DNA of 64,000 nt. Origin: Aquimarina longa SW024 (GTDB lineage: Bacteria; Bacteroidota; Bacteroidia; Flavobacteriales; Flavobacteriaceae). Positions 63,052-64,000 of the stretch are shown in pieces. Within the stretch, counting starts at the first letter, position 1. Each line of letters opens with the position of its first letter. A model generated the notes under the pieces. The model was not told the DNA's origin and did no database searches. It saw nothing but the letters and a program-made list of their open reading frames with translations. Location of the stretch: positions 62,001 to 126,000 of the forward strand of contig NZ_AVQK01000010.1 in the NCBI RefSeq assembly GCF_001401755.1. The letters run 5' to 3'. Position numbers and translations under genes: made by a program.

Positions 63052-64000
63052 TTACTCCCATATAATAAACTCACTTCTTCTATTTTCCTGATGTTCTTCT
63101 TCTGTACAAGGATTCTCATCAGTACAGTTATTAATCAATTGTCTCTCTCCATATGCTTTACCTTTTGTACGCCTCCAATGAATCCCTCCTTTTTCTATAA
63201 TATATTTAACAGTAGCCCTCATTCTTTTAACGCTTAACTTTTTATTATACCAATGACTAGATCTACTATCGGTGTGTGAACGAACTTCAATTTTTAACTC
63301 AGGATATTTGTTCATTGCCGAAATTATTTTTTGCAGTTCAACCTCTGATTCTGGACGTATTGAAGCATCGTCAAGATCAAAATATATAGGATCGAGCTGT
63401 AGAATTTTAGAAAGATCATCCCCAAGGTTTATTTCTACTTTAGTTATTAATAATGTATTAGGAGAGAGTGGAATGTTTATTTGGTGAGTAAACTCAAAAA
63501 CAGTATTTTTTTCTACAGGTATATCTTTAGAAATAAACTGGTCTAATCTTGCTCTTACAAAATATTCTTTATCACAATCTATTTTAAAACGATATTGTCC
63601 TTTACTATCAGAAACTATTTGACTGATGATATTTTGGTTTTCATCTAATAAAACAACATTAGCATCAGAGAATGTTTCATTTGATGTCTCATTAATAATA
63701 ATACCTTCTATATATTGATTACAAGAAGTAATAAGTTCTTTGGTCTGTTTAAATCCATAGATATCGTCATTACCTTTGCCACCGGATCTATTACTAGAGA
63801 AATATCCTGTTTTAGTTTTTTCATTAAGAATAAAAGAAAAATCATCTTTAGAACTATTTATAGGTTTCCCTAGATTAAATATGTCAGAAAAACCGAACTC
63901 ATCAGGTACTGCAATAAAAACATCTAAACCTCCTAAGCCAACATGTCCATCACTGGCAAAATAAAGCATTCCGTTATCACTAATAAAAGGAAAAGTCTCT
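63052..64000 (-). CDS. OmpA-family protein, C-terminal part (5' end outside window)
   Basis: The frame stays open through base 64000, so the N-terminus is beyond the window. Visible parts in order: PD40/WD40-like propeller blades (MLYFASDGHVGLGGLDVFIA, TGYFSSNRSGGKGNDDIYGF), a carboxypeptidase-regulatory-like domain (YIEGIIINETSNETFSDANVVLLDENQ) and an OmpA peptidoglycan-binding domain (IYFDLDDASIRPESEVELQK, IEVRSHTDSRSSHWYNKKLSVKRM, RRSEFIIW). This layout is that of PorE-like and other OmpA proteins that often pair with PorP/SprF proteins. It anchors an outer-membrane complex to peptidoglycan. No PorP gene is visible next to it here. Confidence 0.88.
   Translation of the reverse strand, partial: ETFPFISDNGMLYFASDGHVGLGGLDVFIAVPDEFGFSDIFNLGKPINSSKDDFSFILNEKTKTGYFSSNRSGGKGNDDIYGFKQTKELITSCNQYIEGIIINETSNETFSDANVVLLDENQNIISQIVSDSKGQYRFKIDCDKEYFVRARLDQFISKDIPVEKNTVFEFTHQINIPLSPNTLLITKVEINLGDDLSKILQLDPIYFDLDDASIRPESEVELQKIISAMNKYPELKIEVRSHTDSRSSHWYNKKLSVKRMRATVKYIIEKGGIHWRRTKGKAYGERQLINNCTDENPCTEEEHQENRRSEFIIWE

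Overview
The window reads as chromosomal DNA of a marine Bacteroidota, most likely a Flavobacteriaceae member of the Aquimarina type. The evidence is strong A+T richness, SusC/SusD and carboxypeptidase-regulatory TonB receptors, a giant type IX secretion (T9SS) type B adhesin followed by a PorP/SprF partner, and weak ribosome binding sites. No tRNA, rRNA, CRISPR array or intact insertion sequence was seen.

Left part (1-16 kb): the 3' end of an RpfF-like DSF synthase; a set that looks iron-responsive (flavodoxin, AraC regulator, TonB receptor, DUF4374 lipoprotein resembling the xenosiderophore pair XusA/XusB); a methyltransferase; a split YeeE/YedE sulfur transporter; and a SusC-SusD-phosphatase operon. 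Next (16-31 kb) is a 4471-residue secreted protein with 26 near-identical 95-residue repeats, then its PorP/SprF-like partner. A foreign-looking module (31-34.4 kb) carries an XRE regulator, a PAAR-like/HINT polymorphic toxin and a probable immunity gene. It is followed by a 1.8-kb gene-poor stretch holding an 84-bp higher-order minisatellite.

The core of interest is 36.2-57.2 kb, which I read as a ribosomal natural product (TOMM/RiPP-like) locus. It has an FHA/winged-helix protein, a kinase-cyclase-AAA fusion of the TOMM kinase/cyclase type with a damaged cyclase metal site, a tandem array of nitrile-hydratase-leader-like proteins, a YcaO cyclodehydratase fused to a leader-binding/zinc domain, and a KamA-like radical SAM protein that seems to lack the PLP-lysine motif. 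All array members, including a broken one, end in Cys, Ser or Thr (TSC, TTS, TTC, TTT, TCT), exactly the residues YcaO enzymes act on. Next come an OAA/MBHA-type mannan lectin, a DUF1842 protein and an unknown 147-residue protein, each a single-gene unit. Each has the same promoter design: two TGAAATA direct repeats 10 bp apart, then TAnnTTTA 28 bp after the second repeat. A fourth copy of that promoter points toward the 3' end of a LytTR response regulator that forms an operon with a propeller-type histidine kinase. The proposal is that the two-component pair controls the lectin group; the link to the RiPP genes is inferred from proximity.

The right end (57-64 kb) is ordinary: a secreted unknown, a muramidase with a peptidoglycan-binding domain, a SpoU/TrmH methyltransferase, a secreted LamG-like protein, a sodium:alanine symporter and the 3' end of an OmpA-family protein.
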